Source of the DNA: Priestia iocasae
Lineage (GTDB): Bacteria > Bacillota > Bacilli > Bacillales > Bacillaceae_H
Reading direction: 5' to 3'
DNA length: 64,000 nucleotides
Assembly: GCF_016909075.1 (NCBI RefSeq)
Contig: NZ_JAFBFC010000001.1
Coordinates: forward strand, 186,001 to 250,000
Of the stretch, positions 17,913-27,317 are shown piece by piece. The first letter of the stretch is position 1, and every line of letters begins with the position of its first letter. The translations under genes and the position numbers were made by a program. Under the pieces are notes generated by a model. The model was not told the DNA's origin and did not search any database. It worked only from the letters and a program-made list of their open reading frames with translations.

Positions 17913-18406
17913 TGTTGAACGCAGCTAAAGGAATATATCGTCGTTTAATAGGAAATAAAAGTGGCTTAACGTTAATTGAACTTTTAGCCGTACTAGCCAT
18001 TTTAGGGATTGTCGCGCTGATTGCCGTACTGGCATTTATGCCAATCATTGAAAAGTCCAAAGATCAAGCATTTGTCGCCAACGCAATTGCGATGAAAGAA
18101 GCAGCCACTTTTCATAAACGGACGAGTGAAGTCGCGCTCAATCCTTCTGTTAAAGCAAGACTCACGTATGAAGACCTCATCGAAGATGGTTATCTTCCCG
18201 CGTTAATTGATCCTCATACAAATGAGGAGTGGTCTGTTCAAACAGATAATCAACAATCGTTCGTTGAAATGCAATTTATCGATAGTTCTATTCACTATTA
18301 TGTTTGCTTAAAAGGAGCGAAAAAACAGCTTTGTGCTGAAGATGGTAAGGGGATTTTATCAACGGAGCTTTCGACTGATTTTGTAAAAGATCTTGTAAAA
18401 AAATAG
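17912..18406 (+). CDS. Second type IV prepilin (minor pilin-like)
   Basis: 164 residues. The class III signal reads GNKSG-LTLIELLAVLAILG, with Glu at +5 and a long hydrophobic helix. Two cysteines near the end (YVCLKG and QLCAEDG) could form the disulfide loop typical of pilins. The ectodomain differs from the pilin at 14349. It is the last gene of the pilus run, overlaps pilO by one base, and ends at a strong terminator. It may be a minor pilin, a second structural pilin, or a pilin for a second filament type; sequence alone does not decide. Confidence 0.82.
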   Translation: MLNAAKGIYRRLIGNKSGLTLIELLAVLAILGIVALIAVLAFMPIIEKSKDQAFVANAIAMKEAATFHKRTSEVALNPSVKARLTYEDLIEDGYLPALIDPHTNEEWSVQTDNQQSFVEMQFIDSSIHYYVCLKGAKKQLCAEDGKGILSTELSTDFVKDLVKK

Positions 18407-18419
18407 CGAAAACCTTTTG

Positions 18420-18453
18420 GAACGAGACGACAAATGTCTTGTTCTTTTTTTTT
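18420..18453 (+). terminator. Terminator of the pilus operon
   Basis: GAACGAGAC (18420-18428) pairs with GTCTTGTTC (18436-18444), with one G-T pair, followed by nine T residues. It lies just after the last prepilin gene and separates it from spoIIB. Confidence 0.9.
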
Positions 18454-18516
18454 GTGCATATGATAGGATGAGGACAAGTCTATGTCGGTGATGTACTTAG
18501 TAAAGGTGGTGGTTAA

Positions 18517-19494
18517 ATGGACAAGCAATCAAACAAAATTTCCATCAAGATTAACGGAGAAGAAAAAGCAATCTCTGAAGAAGCAAAGCAAACCGAGTCA
18601 CTTTTAGTTGAAAAACAAAGTGATGAGTTTACATGGATTTTACCAGAGCAACAAGATGAAAAAGTGGTATCTATTGAAGATCTACGTCATGTGAAAGAAG
18701 GTAAAAAGTCTTTTGAAAAGAAGAGCTTCTCTCCTCATTCGTCTATCATGAAAAAGATACTCATGATTGTTTCACTAGCGATAGTTGTGGGAGTAGGGCT
18801 TGGTATGTTTAGTCTAAAAGTAATGACGAATAATGAAGAAGCCACGTCACTAACAAATTCAGAGGAGCCTTCTGTTTCAACAGGTGGAAGTCTAAGCGAG
18901 TCACCATCTGATGACTCTTCCAAAAAAGATGTACCCGTAAGTACCGTCAAAGAGCAATCATTGTATATTGTTCAAGCTGGTGTGTTTTCATCAAAAGAGT
19001 CAGGTGACACTGCGCAAAAAGGGATGAAAGAAAAAGGCTATGCAGCCACAACCGTAGCAAATGGAGATAATGTCTTACTCCTTGTCGGCATGGGAAGTGA
19101 TGAGGCGTTAACAAAGCAACTTGGTGAATACTACAAATCAAAAAGTGAAGAAGTGTATGTAAAGTCATACAAGTTACCAACAACAGGTCAACTTAGTCAA
19201 AAAGATAGTGAGATTATTGAGAGGCTACAACCAATTCTGTTATCTTTATCGACAGAATCAAACCGCTCCATGATAGGTCAAAAGCTTGACGCATTCAAAA
19301 GTGAAAAAGAGTCATTAACAGAGCTTGCGAAAGCTGCAGAAAGTAAAGAAGTTCAAGCATTGACTACTCACTTACTAAAGGCAAATGATGCTCTTGTGAA
19401 ATATGCCAAATCTAATAGTGAGCAAGAAGCAAAAGTTTCTCAGCAACAATTGTTAGACGGTCTGCAGAAATATACAACAATTTTGACCAACTAA
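18517..19494 (+). CDS. spoIIB: Stage II sporulation protein B (SPOR domain)
   Basis: 325 residues. A cytoplasmic part of about 77 residues precedes one membrane helix (about 77-98). A Ser-rich linker follows, then a SPOR domain near residues 146-222 that binds denuded septal peptidoglycan. The C-terminal helical part (225-325) is Lys/Glu-rich. SpoIIB goes to the sporulation septum and helps septal wall thinning and engulfment in B. subtilis, where it also lies directly upstream of maf. GGTGGTGG precedes the ATG. The preceding terminator means it has its own promoter in the 60-base gap, but I could not define that promoter. Confidence 0.88.
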   Translation: MDKQSNKISIKINGEEKAISEEAKQTESLLVEKQSDEFTWILPEQQDEKVVSIEDLRHVKEGKKSFEKKSFSPHSSIMKKILMIVSLAIVVGVGLGMFSLKVMTNNEEATSLTNSEEPSVSTGGSLSESPSDDSSKKDVPVSTVKEQSLYIVQAGVFSSKESGDTAQKGMKEKGYAATTVANGDNVLLLVGMGSDEALTKQLGEYYKSKSEEVYVKSYKLPTTGQLSQKDSEIIERLQPILLSLSTESNRSMIGQKLDAFKSEKESLTELAKAAESKEVQALTTHLLKANDALVKYAKSNSEQEAKVSQQQLLDGLQKYTTILTN

Positions 19495-19531
19495 AACTGA
19501 ATCTTAAAAAGGTGAATTCAGAGCCTTTGTT

Positions 19532-19586
19532 ACATGTCTTGTTTATAAAATCCAGGAAAGTGAATGGATAAATAGGCAAGACATGT
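19532..19586. repeat. Dispersed intergenic hairpin, copy A
   Basis: Arms 19532-19546 and 19572-19586 form a 15-bp stem with two G-T pairs around a 25-nt loop, between spoIIB and maf. The core CTTGTTTAT-AAAAT ... ATAGGCAAG also occurs at 33750 and 42497, with different outer arm sequence at this copy. There is no long T run, so it is not a strong terminator. Confidence 0.6.
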
Positions 19587-19698
19587 TTCATTTTGTCGAT
19601 TTCATTCAAATGATAAATTGTAAAATAAGGTAGGAGTTGCTAGAATAGAGACGTATCTTTCTATTCTCAAACTTGACATGTGAAGGTGATAACGAAAT

Positions 19699-20274
19699 AT
19701 GAATCCATCATTAATTTTAGCTTCAGGTTCACCCAGAAGAAAAGAATTGCTTGAACAAGTAAACGTTCCATTTACGGTTCATGTTAGTAAAGTAGAAGAA
19801 GTGATAGACCCATCACATACACCTTCTGAAGCTGTGATGTCTCTTGCTTTGCAAAAGGCGAAGGATGTAGCGGAATCTTACTCAGATGCACTTGTATTAG
19901 GAGCCGATACAGTGGTTGTTCAACATAACTCCATTTTAGGAAAGCCGAAGGATGAGCAACAAGCAAAAGAAATGCTGCGTATGCTGTCTGGTCAAACTCA
20001 TCAAGTGCTAACCGGTGTTGCGCTTGTACAGAATGAACAGATTATTACGTTTTATGAGCAAACAGATGTGACGTTTTATCCGTTAAAAGAAGAGGAAATT
20101 GCTCGCTACGTACAGAGTGGAGAACCAATGGATAAAGCAGGCTCTTATGGTATTCAAGGACTCGGCGCCATCTTTGTGAAAGAAATAAAAGGAGACTATT
20201 TTTCTGTTGTAGGTTTACCTCTTTCTCGTACAGTTAGGGAGCTTGAGAAAATCGGGTTTCATTATACGATGTAA
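19699..20274 (+). CDS. maf: Maf nucleotide pyrophosphatase
   Basis: 191 residues, the Maf family length. The family signature [10 protein letters not shown] is at residues 9-18, and the catalytic region LGADTVVV is near 69-76. Maf proteins hydrolyse dTTP, UTP or modified nucleotides to monophosphates and are linked to septum control in B. subtilis. The gene sits between spoIIB and radC as in B. subtilis. A ribosome site (GAAGGTGA) precedes the ATG. radC starts 14 bases later, so the two are co-transcribed. Confidence 0.93.
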   Translation: MNPSLILASGSPRRKELLEQVNVPFTVHVSKVEEVIDPSHTPSEAVMSLALQKAKDVAESYSDALVLGADTVVVQHNSILGKPKDEQQAKEMLRMLSGQTHQVLTGVALVQNEQIITFYEQTDVTFYPLKEEEIARYVQSGEPMDKAGSYGIQGLGAIFVKEIKGDYFSVVGLPLSRTVRELEKIGFHYTM

Positions 20275-20288
20275 AGGAGGAACAAGGA

Positions 20289-20978
20289 TTGATTGATCAA
20301 TCACTAATGATTAAAGATTTCCCGCAAGATGAGAGGCCACGTGAGCGTCTCATCCAAAAGGGAGCAGGAAGTTTGTCTAATCATGAACTCGTAGCCATTT
20401 TGTTAAGGACAGGAACAAAGGATGAATCCGTTCTGCAACTCTCCAATCGCATTTTAAATTACTTCGATGGATTGAAGTTATTGCAGCATGCCACCGTTGA
20501 TGAAATGACAAACATAAAAGGAATTGGTGATGCTAAAGCCATTCAAATTATCGCAGCCATTGAGCTAGGTAAGAGAATTGCTCAGCTTCCTTCAGAGGAT
20601 CGTTACACCATCCGTAGCCCACAAGACGGAGCTGATTATATGATGGAAGAGATGAGAATCCTTTCACAAGAACACTTTGTTTGTCTGTACTTAAATACAA
20701 AAAATCAAATTCTTCATAAGCAAACTATTTTTATTGGTAGCTTAAACTCCTCCATTGTCCACCCTCGCGAGGTGTATAAAGAAGCCTTCCGTCGATCAGC
20801 AGCCTCTATCATTTGTCTTCATAATCACCCTTCAGGAGACCCTACACCAAGCAGAGAAGATATCGAAGTAACAAAACGCCTCAAAGAGTGTGGCGATATC
20901 ATTGGTATAGAATTATTGGATCACTTAATCATAGGCGATCGTAAGTACGTTAGTTTAAAAGAAAAAGGCTATATGTAA
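20289..20978 (+). CDS. radC: RadC family JAB/MPN domain protein
   Basis: 229 residues from a TTG at 20289 with AAGGAGGAACAAGGA upstream; an ATG at 20307 is also in frame. The N-terminal half carries a helix-hairpin-helix-like part (TNIKGIGDAKA). The C-terminal half is a JAB1/MPN domain with the metal motif HNHPSGDPTPSREDI near residue 178. The family is named for a supposed role in DNA repair that was later withdrawn for E. coli, so its true function is unknown. The B. subtilis counterpart is ysxA, also between maf and mreB. Confidence 0.9.
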   Translation: MIDQSLMIKDFPQDERPRERLIQKGAGSLSNHELVAILLRTGTKDESVLQLSNRILNYFDGLKLLQHATVDEMTNIKGIGDAKAIQIIAAIELGKRIAQLPSEDRYTIRSPQDGADYMMEEMRILSQEHFVCLYLNTKNQILHKQTIFIGSLNSSIVHPREVYKEAFRRSAASIICLHNHPSGDPTPSREDIEVTKRLKECGDIIGIELLDHLIIGDRKYVSLKEKGYM

Positions 20979-21059
20979 ATACTATGCTTTTTTTTAGGAG
21001 TGAGTTATAATAAGACTCATGTTTTAGATGACAAGTTGGTTACAATTGTCATGAATGAA

Positions 21060-21126
21060 TAGACAAACGATAGGCTTTTATCATACAATATTTGGCGTTG
21101 ACATCTGTCAAAGAAGTAGACAAAAT
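21060..21126 (+). promoter_or_regulatory. Two candidate sigma-A promoters of mreBCD
   Basis: TAGACA (21060-21065) and TACAAT (21084-21089) are 18 bases apart, each 5 of 6 to consensus. A second -35, a perfect TTGACA, lies at 21098-21103 with the weaker CAAAAT at 21121-21126 after 17 bases. Both face mreB. Confidence 0.5.
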
Positions 21127-21212
21127 AAAGAATGTTAGATTAAAAAAGATACATGTTTAATTGCTAAAATGGGACATCTTAGCATTTCAGTTTGAGAAAG
21201 GGAGATATATAC

Positions 21213-22238
21213 ATGTTTGGAATCGGTACAAGAGACCTTGGAATAGATTTAGGTACTGCTAATACGCTCGTATATGTAAAAGGAAAAGGAATTGTCGTTC
21301 GTGAGCCATCAGTTGTGGCTTTACAAACAGACTCAAAGCAAATTGTTGCGGTTGGTAACGATGCAAAAAATATGATTGGTCGTACACCTGGTAATGTCGT
21401 GGCACTTCGTCCTATGAAAGATGGAGTAATTGCAGACTATGAAACAACGGCAACGATGATGAAATATTATATTAAACAAGCACAAAAAACAAAAAGTTTA
21501 TTTGCTGGTAAGCCATATGTTATGGTATGTGTCCCATCAGGAATTACAGCCGTAGAAAAGCGTGCAGTCATTGATGCAACTCGTCAAGCAGGAGCTCGTG
21601 ATGCATATACAATTGAAGAGCCGTTTGCTGCAGCAATTGGTGCAAACCTACCAGTTTGGGAACCGACAGGTAGTATGGTTGTTGACATCGGTGGTGGTAC
21701 AACGGAAGTAGCGATTATTTCCTTAGGCGGTATTGTTACATGTCAATCAATTCGTATCGCGGGTGACGAAATGGATGAGGCGATTATCCAGTACATTCGC
21801 AAAAACTATAACTTAATGATCGGTGAGCGTACATCTGAAGCGCTAAAAGTTGAAATCGGTTCAGCTAGCACGCCAGAAGGCATTGAAAACATGGAGATTC
21901 GCGGTCGTGACTTGTTAACGGGTCTACCAAAAACAATTGAAATTTCAGCAGGAGAAATTGCTGATGCATTAAAAGATACGGTAACAGCGATTGTGGACTC
22001 AGTAAAAAGTACATTAGAGCAAACACCTCCCGAACTAGCGGCTGATATTATGGACCGCGGTATTGTATTAACAGGCGGTGGAGCGTTATTACGCAACCTA
22101 GATAAAGTAATCAGTGAAGAAACAAACATGCCAGTTGTGATTGCTGAAGACCCACTTGATTGTGTAGCAATTGGTACGGGTAAAGCATTAGATCACATTG
22201 ATTTATTTAAAAATAGAGCTGGAGATTCCTACCGATAA
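21213..22238 (+). CDS. mreB: Rod shape-determining protein MreB (bacterial actin)
   Basis: 341 residues. I choose the ATG at 21213 ([14 protein letters not shown]) because GGGAGAT lies just upstream and this is the standard MreB opening; the frame is open to 21192 without a ribosome site. Actin-fold ATP motifs are visible: DLGTANT at residues 10-16, [10 protein letters not shown] near 160, and GIVLTGGGA near 287. MreB forms membrane-bound filaments that guide sidewall synthesis with MreC, MreD and RodA. The sequence is very close to B. subtilis MreB. mreC begins 19 bases downstream. Confidence 0.97.
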   Translation: MFGIGTRDLGIDLGTANTLVYVKGKGIVVREPSVVALQTDSKQIVAVGNDAKNMIGRTPGNVVALRPMKDGVIADYETTATMMKYYIKQAQKTKSLFAGKPYVMVCVPSGITAVEKRAVIDATRQAGARDAYTIEEPFAAAIGANLPVWEPTGSMVVDIGGGTTEVAIISLGGIVTCQSIRIAGDEMDEAIIQYIRKNYNLMIGERTSEALKVEIGSASTPEGIENMEIRGRDLLTGLPKTIEISAGEIADALKDTVTAIVDSVKSTLEQTPPELAADIMDRGIVLTGGGALLRNLDKVISEETNMPVVIAEDPLDCVAIGTGKALDHIDLFKNRAGDSYR

Positions 22239-22257
22239 AAAATAAGAGGTGTACATC

Positions 22258-23127
22258 ATGCCACAGTTTTTCTTGAATAAACGTTTAATAATTTTATTAG
22301 TGAGTATTATCGTTTTAGTGGCATTGATCGGTTTTTCATTAAATGGTCGTAAATCTATTACATTACCTGAACGGTTCGTTAAAGACTCGGTCGGATTGGT
22401 TCAGGCAACGTTTCATCAACCCGCACAATATGTGGCGGGTTTCTTTCAGAATGTAGGCGATCTGAAGCGTACATATGAAGAAAATGAATTATTAAAATCT
22501 CGTTTAGATGAGCATATGCAGCTGCAAGCAAAAGCGCGTGAATTAGAAGATGAAAACAAAAAATTACAAGAGCGTTTAGACAAGCAAGATAGTTTAAGAA
22601 AATATGAGCCAATCGATGCAAGTGTCATTGCAAGAAATCCAGAGCGTTGGCATGAAGTGATTGCTCTTAATCGTGGTCGAGCACACGGCGTAAAAGAAAA
22701 CATGGCTGTTATTACACCTCAAGGATTAATTGGGAAAATTAAGCACGTTTCGGATATGACGTCTACGGTGCAACTTGTTAGTTCGTTAGACCGTACGAAT
22801 CGTATTTCAGCGATTATTCAATCAGAGAAGAAAGAATATGGCCTAATTGAAGGATACGATGAAAAGAAAAAAGCTCTTTTACTTCGTCGTATTCCTGCGG
22901 ATGCTAAAATTAAAGAGAAAGAACTTGTGATAACATCTGGATTAGGTGGTGTATTCCCATCAGGTTTGCCTATTGGTGAAATCATTGAAATTGAGCCGGA
23001 TGAGCATGGTTTAACGCAAAAAGCCTATGTTAAGCCTGCAGCTGATTTGTATGATTTAGACCATGTTGTCATTACAACACGTGAACAAACAGCTGATGAC
23101 TTATTAATAGAGGAGGAAGAAGAATGA
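22258..23127 (+). CDS. mreC: Rod shape-determining protein MreC
   Basis: 289 residues from the ATG at 22258, which has AAGAGGTG six bases upstream. One membrane helix (about 8-27) is followed by a coiled coil (about 68-112, ENELLKSRLDEHMQ) and the MreC beta-barrel pair (120-280). MreC is an extracytoplasmic scaffold linking MreB and MreD to penicillin-binding proteins. The C-terminal tail is acidic and short (DDLLIEEEEE). Its TGA stop overlaps the mreD ATG (ATGA), so the two are coupled. Confidence 0.95.
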   Translation: MPQFFLNKRLIILLVSIIVLVALIGFSLNGRKSITLPERFVKDSVGLVQATFHQPAQYVAGFFQNVGDLKRTYEENELLKSRLDEHMQLQAKARELEDENKKLQERLDKQDSLRKYEPIDASVIARNPERWHEVIALNRGRAHGVKENMAVITPQGLIGKIKHVSDMTSTVQLVSSLDRTNRISAIIQSEKKEYGLIEGYDEKKKALLLRRIPADAKIKEKELVITSGLGGVFPSGLPIGEIIEIEPDEHGLTQKAYVKPAADLYDLDHVVITTREQTADDLLIEEEEE

Positions 23128-23654
23128 CGATAAATCGGTTCTTCTTGCCTTTTCTTGTTTCGGCAGTGTTCATTGGTGAAAGCATGTTTGTGAACTTTAT
23201 AGCAGGTGAGCCCTCTTTGCGTGAGTGGGTTCTTTCACCTCGCTTTGTTGTAATCATTCTTATTTTTATGACTGTTTATTTTAATGTAAAGCAAGGAATG
23301 GTTTACGGACTCATCTTTGGCATGCTTTATGATGTGGCATTTACTGATATTTTAGGTGTATACATGCTTGGTATTCCCGCGGTTTGCTATCTCGCTTCAA
23401 AAATGATGAAAATTTTTCAAAATAATGCTCTTATTGTATCGCTTTTAGCATTGTTTGCTGTGACAATCATTGAATTTTATATATACGGTATTAACGTTTT
23501 AATACATGTAACCGATATGACCTTTGACCGATTTTTGCAACAGCGATTTTATGCAACGATGATTTTAAATGCCTTATTTTGCTTTGTTTTTTCCTATCCT
23601 TTGAAAGCAAAGCTTCAAAAGTGGAAAATTCAACTTTTAGATGAGCGCTTATAA
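23124..23654 (+). CDS. mreD: Rod shape-determining protein MreD
   Basis: 176 residues, very hydrophobic, with about five membrane helices. GAGGAGGAAGA in the end of mreC serves as the ribosome site, and the start overlaps the mreC stop by four bases. MreD is the integral membrane partner of MreC in the elongation complex. Gene order mreB-mreC-mreD-minC-minD matches Bacillus exactly. No terminator separates it from minC, which starts 129 bases later. Confidence 0.93.
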   Translation: MTINRFFLPFLVSAVFIGESMFVNFIAGEPSLREWVLSPRFVVIILIFMTVYFNVKQGMVYGLIFGMLYDVAFTDILGVYMLGIPAVCYLASKMMKIFQNNALIVSLLALFAVTIIEFYIYGINVLIHVTDMTFDRFLQQRFYATMILNALFCFVFSYPLKAKLQKWKIQLLDERL

Positions 23655-23783
23655 AATTGTCTTATCTCGTAAGTTACTGATGTTTTACTAGTGCAATAGA
23701 AGTAAGAATGACAAAAGTACGTGATTTAAAAGAGGAATTTAGTAGGTCTCTGTCGAAATTATACATTCGTTGAGGTGAGCTTC

Positions 23784-24467
23784 GTGAACAAACAAAAGCA
23801 ACAATATGTAACAATAAAAGGTACAAAGGATGGACTAACGTTGCATCTCGATGACACGTGTTCATTTCAAGAGCTACTAAATGAATTAGATTCAAAATTA
23901 TCAACCAATCAACATGGAGATAATGATCAATTCGTGGCTGTTCATGTAAAAGTTGGTAATCGATATTTATCAGCTGAACAAGAAGAAGAACTAAAAACCA
24001 TTATTAGAAAGAAAAGACATCTAGTGGTTGGAGAAATTGATTGTAACGTCATTTTAAAAGAAGATGCATTACGATTAAAAGAAGAAAACGAAATTGTTTC
24101 TGTTGCAAAAGTCATACGTTCAGGTCAAGTGCTTCATGTACCGGGCGATTTATTGCTTGTTGGAGACGTAAATCCTGGGGGTAAGGTCATTGCGGGAGGA
24201 AATATTTTTATAATAGGTGCCTTAAAAGGAATCGCTCATGCAGGTTATTACGATAATAAGCAAGCTGTTATTGCGGCATCTGTCATGAAACCTTCACAGC
24301 TTCGTATTAGTGATATCATTACTCGTGCAAACGATGAGCGTGATGATAGCACTCGAAATGAAATGGAATGTGCATACCTAAATGAGGAGAATCAAATGGT
24401 AATAGAGCGCGTTCAATTGCTGTCGCATCTAAGACCTCATTTGACAAGTTTAGAAAGGAGCAATTAA
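23784..24467 (+). CDS. minC: Septum site-determining protein MinC
   Basis: 227 residues from the GTG at 23784, which has GAGGTGA just upstream; it opens [13 protein letters not shown], the usual Bacillus MinC start. An earlier GTG at 23775 is part of the ribosome site. The N-terminal domain (about 1-100) inhibits FtsZ assembly. The C-terminal right-handed beta-helix (about 110-210; [27 protein letters not shown]) dimerises and binds MinD. MinC blocks division at cell poles. minD begins two bases after its stop. Confidence 0.95.
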   Translation: MNKQKQQYVTIKGTKDGLTLHLDDTCSFQELLNELDSKLSTNQHGDNDQFVAVHVKVGNRYLSAEQEEELKTIIRKKRHLVVGEIDCNVILKEDALRLKEENEIVSVAKVIRSGQVLHVPGDLLLVGDVNPGGKVIAGGNIFIIGALKGIAHAGYYDNKQAVIAASVMKPSQLRISDIITRANDERDDSTRNEMECAYLNEENQMVIERVQLLSHLRPHLTSLERSN

Positions 24468-24469
24468 CA

Positions 24470-25267
24470 GTGGGAGAGGCTATTGTTGTTACGTCTGGAA
24501 AAGGTGGCGTTGGAAAAACAACGACATCAGCCAATTTAGGTACAGCCCTAGCGCTAGCAGGGAAACGTGTTTGCTTAATTGACACAGACATCGGGTTGCG
24601 TAACCTAGATGTTGTGATGGGGCTAGAAAATCGTATTATTTATGATCTTGTAGATGTAGTAGAAGGACGCTGTAAGCCACAGAAAGCCTTAATTAAAGAT
24701 AAGCGCTTTGAATGCTTGTACTTACTTCCTGCTGCTCAAACAAGTGATAAAACAGCTGTTACTCCTGAACAAATGCAAGAGTTAATTCTTGAGTTAAAAC
24801 AAGATTACGATTATATTATCATTGATTGTCCTGCTGGAATTGAGCAAGGATATAAAAATGCAGTTGCTGGTGCAGATCAAGCATTAGTTGTGACAACACC
24901 AGAAATATCGGCTGTTCGTGATGCTGATCGCATCATTGGTTTATTAGAAAAAGAAGATATTCAACCACCAAAGCTAATTATTAATCGTATTCGCAACCAC
25001 ATGGTCAAAACAGGTGATATGCTAGATGTTGATGAAATTGTTCAGCTACTAGCGATTGATTTAATTGGTATTGTAGCAGACGATGATAATGTGATTAAAG
25101 CTTCAAATAGCGGTGAACCCATTGCAATGGATCCTTCAAGCAAAGCATCCATTGCTTATCGTAATATCGCAAGACGTATTTTAGGCGAAGCTGTGCCTCT
25201 TCAATCATTAGATGAAGATAGTAAAGGAATATTTGCACGTATTAAACAATTCTTTGGTGTTCGTTAA
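24470..25267 (+). CDS. minD: Septum site-determining ATPase MinD
   Basis: 265 residues from a GTG at 24470 with AGAAAGGAG upstream. The deviant Walker A motif GKGGVGKTT is at residues 10-18, with the family motifs CLIDTDIGLRNLD and DYIIIDCPAG following. The C-terminus GIFARIKQFFGV is the amphipathic membrane-targeting helix. MinD recruits MinC to the membrane at the poles. The gene ends directly at a terminator, so the mre-min unit closes here. Confidence 0.97.
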   Translation: MGEAIVVTSGKGGVGKTTTSANLGTALALAGKRVCLIDTDIGLRNLDVVMGLENRIIYDLVDVVEGRCKPQKALIKDKRFECLYLLPAAQTSDKTAVTPEQMQELILELKQDYDYIIIDCPAGIEQGYKNAVAGADQALVVTTPEISAVRDADRIIGLLEKEDIQPPKLIINRIRNHMVKTGDMLDVDEIVQLLAIDLIGIVADDDNVIKASNSGEPIAMDPSSKASIAYRNIARRILGEAVPLQSLDEDSKGIFARIKQFFGVR

Positions 25268-25297
25268 AAAAGCCTTCCTGTTAGAAGGCTTTTTTAT
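25267..25297 (+). terminator. Terminator of the mre-min operon
   Basis: AAAAAGCCTTC (25267-25277) pairs with GAAGGCTTTTT around a 6-nt loop and runs into T residues. It begins at the minD stop codon. Confidence 0.92.
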
Positions 25298-25489
25298 TTT
25301 ACAGCAGAATCACGTTGCTAAAAGAGTGTGCTCTTTTTTTGAGTGCTTTTTACACATCAACTACTTGTTCAATAGAAAGAACGTTTATAAAAAGGGTTTA
25401 ATGAATTAATCAGTCAACTAAGAAGTGACTGTGTACATAAAAGGGCTCTTGCTTTATTAAAGTACAAACATTTGAAAGCTCATCCTTCT

Positions 25490-25519
25490 GTCATAACTAC
25501 TCCGGACAAGTCATATATT
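25490..25519 (+). promoter_or_regulatory. Candidate sigma-E promoter of spoIVFA-spoIVFB
   Basis: GTCATAAC (25490-25497) and CATATATT (25512-25519) are 14 bases apart. This closely matches the mother-cell sigma-E pattern (GTCATATT, 13-15 bases, CATACAAT). The spoIVF operon of B. subtilis is sigma-E dependent, which agrees with the placement 39 bases before spoIVFA. The rest of the minD-spoIVFA gap shows a second short hairpin near 25319-25340 (AAAGAG with CTCTTT and a T run) and nothing else I can support. Confidence 0.68.
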
Positions 25520-25557
25520 TAAGTAAACAAGCTTAATATCAAGGAGAATGATAGAAG

Positions 25558-26340
25558 ATGAATCGACGTGCTGATGAAGTAAAAAAGCGAATTGCAGATC
25601 GTAAGAAAAAGCTAGGGTCAGTACAGCCAAAAGAGATTCAGCCCAAAATGCGTACGTTTTTAAGTGATGAAGAACGTTACGGCTCGACTGATTTCTCGAT
25701 GTATGAATACACACCAAGCAACCAAGAGCGACATCCATTGTTTAATAAAGAATGGTTCATGTTTAAAGTATTAGCGTCGGCATGCCTAGTCTTACTTGTA
25801 GCCATTTTATTTAAAAATCCATCTCCTACTTTTGAACAAGCTCGTCATGTTGTTCAAAGTACAATGGAAAAAGAGTTTCAATTTGCGACGGTGTCAAACT
25901 GGTATGAACAAACCTTCGGCCAACCGCTTGCTCTCATTCCACAGAAAAGCAAAAAGCAAACGGAACAAAGTGTCAATAGTGGCTATGCTATGCCAGTATC
26001 GAGTAGCAAAGTACTAGAAACATTTGAGAAAAATGGTCAAGGAATGACGGTTGAAACAAATGTAGATTCGGTAGTAGAAGTAATGAATGAAGGCTTCGTT
26101 CAGTTTGTAGGAACAAAAGAAGGATTAGGAAAGACGGTTGTTGTACAACATGCAGATGGAACAGAGACGTGGTATGCGCAATTAAAGAAAATCAATGTAA
26201 ATATTTATGACTTTGTTGATAAGGGGACAGATTTAGGGGTTGTTGCAACAAATGAAAGTGGAGACAAAGGCGTTTTTTACTTCGCTATTAAAAACGGTGA
26301 AGAATTCATTGATCCTAGTCAGGTGATTTCTGTTGAATAA
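25558..26340 (+). CDS. spoIVFA: Stage IV sporulation protein FA, inhibitor/scaffold of SpoIVFB
   Basis: 260 residues; AAGGAGAATGATAG precedes the ATG. A charged cytoplasmic part (1-70) leads to one membrane helix (about 71-88). The C-terminal part (about 150-258) is a LytM/M23-like fold that has lost the zinc ligands, so it is not a peptidase. SpoIVFA anchors the SpoIVFB-BofA complex in the outer forespore membrane and is cut by SpoIVB to release pro-sigma-K processing. Its stop overlaps the spoIVFB start. Confidence 0.92.
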   Translation: MNRRADEVKKRIADRKKKLGSVQPKEIQPKMRTFLSDEERYGSTDFSMYEYTPSNQERHPLFNKEWFMFKVLASACLVLLVAILFKNPSPTFEQARHVVQSTMEKEFQFATVSNWYEQTFGQPLALIPQKSKKQTEQSVNSGYAMPVSSSKVLETFEKNGQGMTVETNVDSVVEVMNEGFVQFVGTKEGLGKTVVVQHADGTETWYAQLKKINVNIYDFVDKGTDLGVVATNESGDKGVFYFAIKNGEEFIDPSQVISVE

Positions 26341-27199
26341 AATGTTTTCCTTACTGATGCGTATCCACATCCATCCGTTGCTTTGGTTAGTGTTTGGCAT
26401 TGGAATTGTGACTGCGAGTTTTAAGCAGTTGTTGATGTTATTTTTAATCGTCCTTGTTCACGAGTTAGGTCATGCGTTTGCCGCTCAATTTTTCTCGTGG
26501 CGCATTCGAAAAATCATGCTTTTACCATTCGGAGGAGTGGCGGAAGTAGATGAGCAAGGAAATCGTCCGTTTCATGAAGATGTTATTGTTATTGTAAGTG
26601 GTCCACTTCAACATATTTGGATGATGGGCCTTTCTTATGTTCTAATGACAGCATCTATCATTTCACCTGCGACACATGAGCTATTTATCTATCATAACTT
26701 GCTTATTTTAGGCTTTAATTTACTTCCAATTTGGCCTTTAGACGGCGGAAAGCTTTTATTTTTACTATTAAGTTATCGAATTCCATTTCTTGAGGCTTAT
26801 AAAAAGTCATTGCTTTTTTCAGCTTGTTTGTTAGCAATTATTAGTTTATTTGCAGCTTTCTTATATCTTCAACAATTACATTTATGGATGATTATTTTCT
26901 TCTTACTGTACTCATTATATACAGATTGGAAGCATAGACAGTATGTGTATATGCGTTTCTTATTAGAACGATATCAAGGAAGAGAACGAGAGATTAAGCG
27001 TTTAAAAACATTGACTGTGTCTCACGAAGAAAAAATTCATCACATCTTACAACAATTTCAGCGTGGGTATAAGCATGTCATTATCATTCAAGATGATAAA
27101 CGAGAACAAATGCAAATCGATGAGAACGAAGTGTTGCATGCGTACTTTACGGAAAAAAGAATTGATTCACCAATTGATGAACTTGTATCTTTTTATTAA
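26333..27199 (+). CDS. spoIVFB: Stage IV sporulation protein FB, intramembrane metalloprotease for pro-sigma-K
   Basis: 288 residues from a TTG at 26333 inside the end of spoIVFA, with AGGTGA six bases upstream. The zinc motif HELGH is at residues 43-47 and the third ligand motif is in NLLPIWPLDGG near 137. About six membrane helices occupy residues 12-195, and a CBS-like cytoplasmic domain follows (about 205-288). It is a site-2 protease (M50) that cuts pro-sigma-K in the mother cell. The BofC product encoded at 42842 restrains its activation through SpoIVB. Confidence 0.95.
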   Translation: MNKMFSLLMRIHIHPLLWLVFGIGIVTASFKQLLMLFLIVLVHELGHAFAAQFFSWRIRKIMLLPFGGVAEVDEQGNRPFHEDVIVIVSGPLQHIWMMGLSYVLMTASIISPATHELFIYHNLLILGFNLLPIWPLDGGKLLFLLLSYRIPFLEAYKKSLLFSACLLAIISLFAAFLYLQQLHLWMIIFFLLYSLYTDWKHRQYVYMRFLLERYQGREREIKRLKTLTVSHEEKIHHILQQFQRGYKHVIIIQDDKREQMQIDENEVLHAYFTEKRIDSPIDELVSFY

Positions 27200-27224
27200 G
27201 GTTATGTAAGATAAGAATAGAATG

Positions 27225-27263
27225 AAGAAAATGGCGGCGCTTATATAGCCCGCTTTTCTTTTT
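27225..27263 (+). terminator. Terminator of spoIVFAB
   Basis: AAGAAAA (27225-27231) and GCGG pair with CCGC and TTTTCTT (27250-27260), with a two-base bulge, followed by more T. It lies 26 bases after spoIVFB. Confidence 0.7.
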
Positions 27264-27317
27264 AACTAGCAACAAAGTTGACAAAACAGCTTAGTAATAA
27301 AAAGTAAAAGTGAGGAA

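Noticed and set aside
23708-23773. A 21-codon frame just before minC ending at its ribosome site
   Set aside because: The ribosome site is weak and the peptide is short and Lys/Arg-rich without known relatives; a coupling role cannot be supported.
25212-25409. Forward frame running from the minD end through the terminator
   Set aside because: It crosses the minD terminator hairpin and has no start signal.
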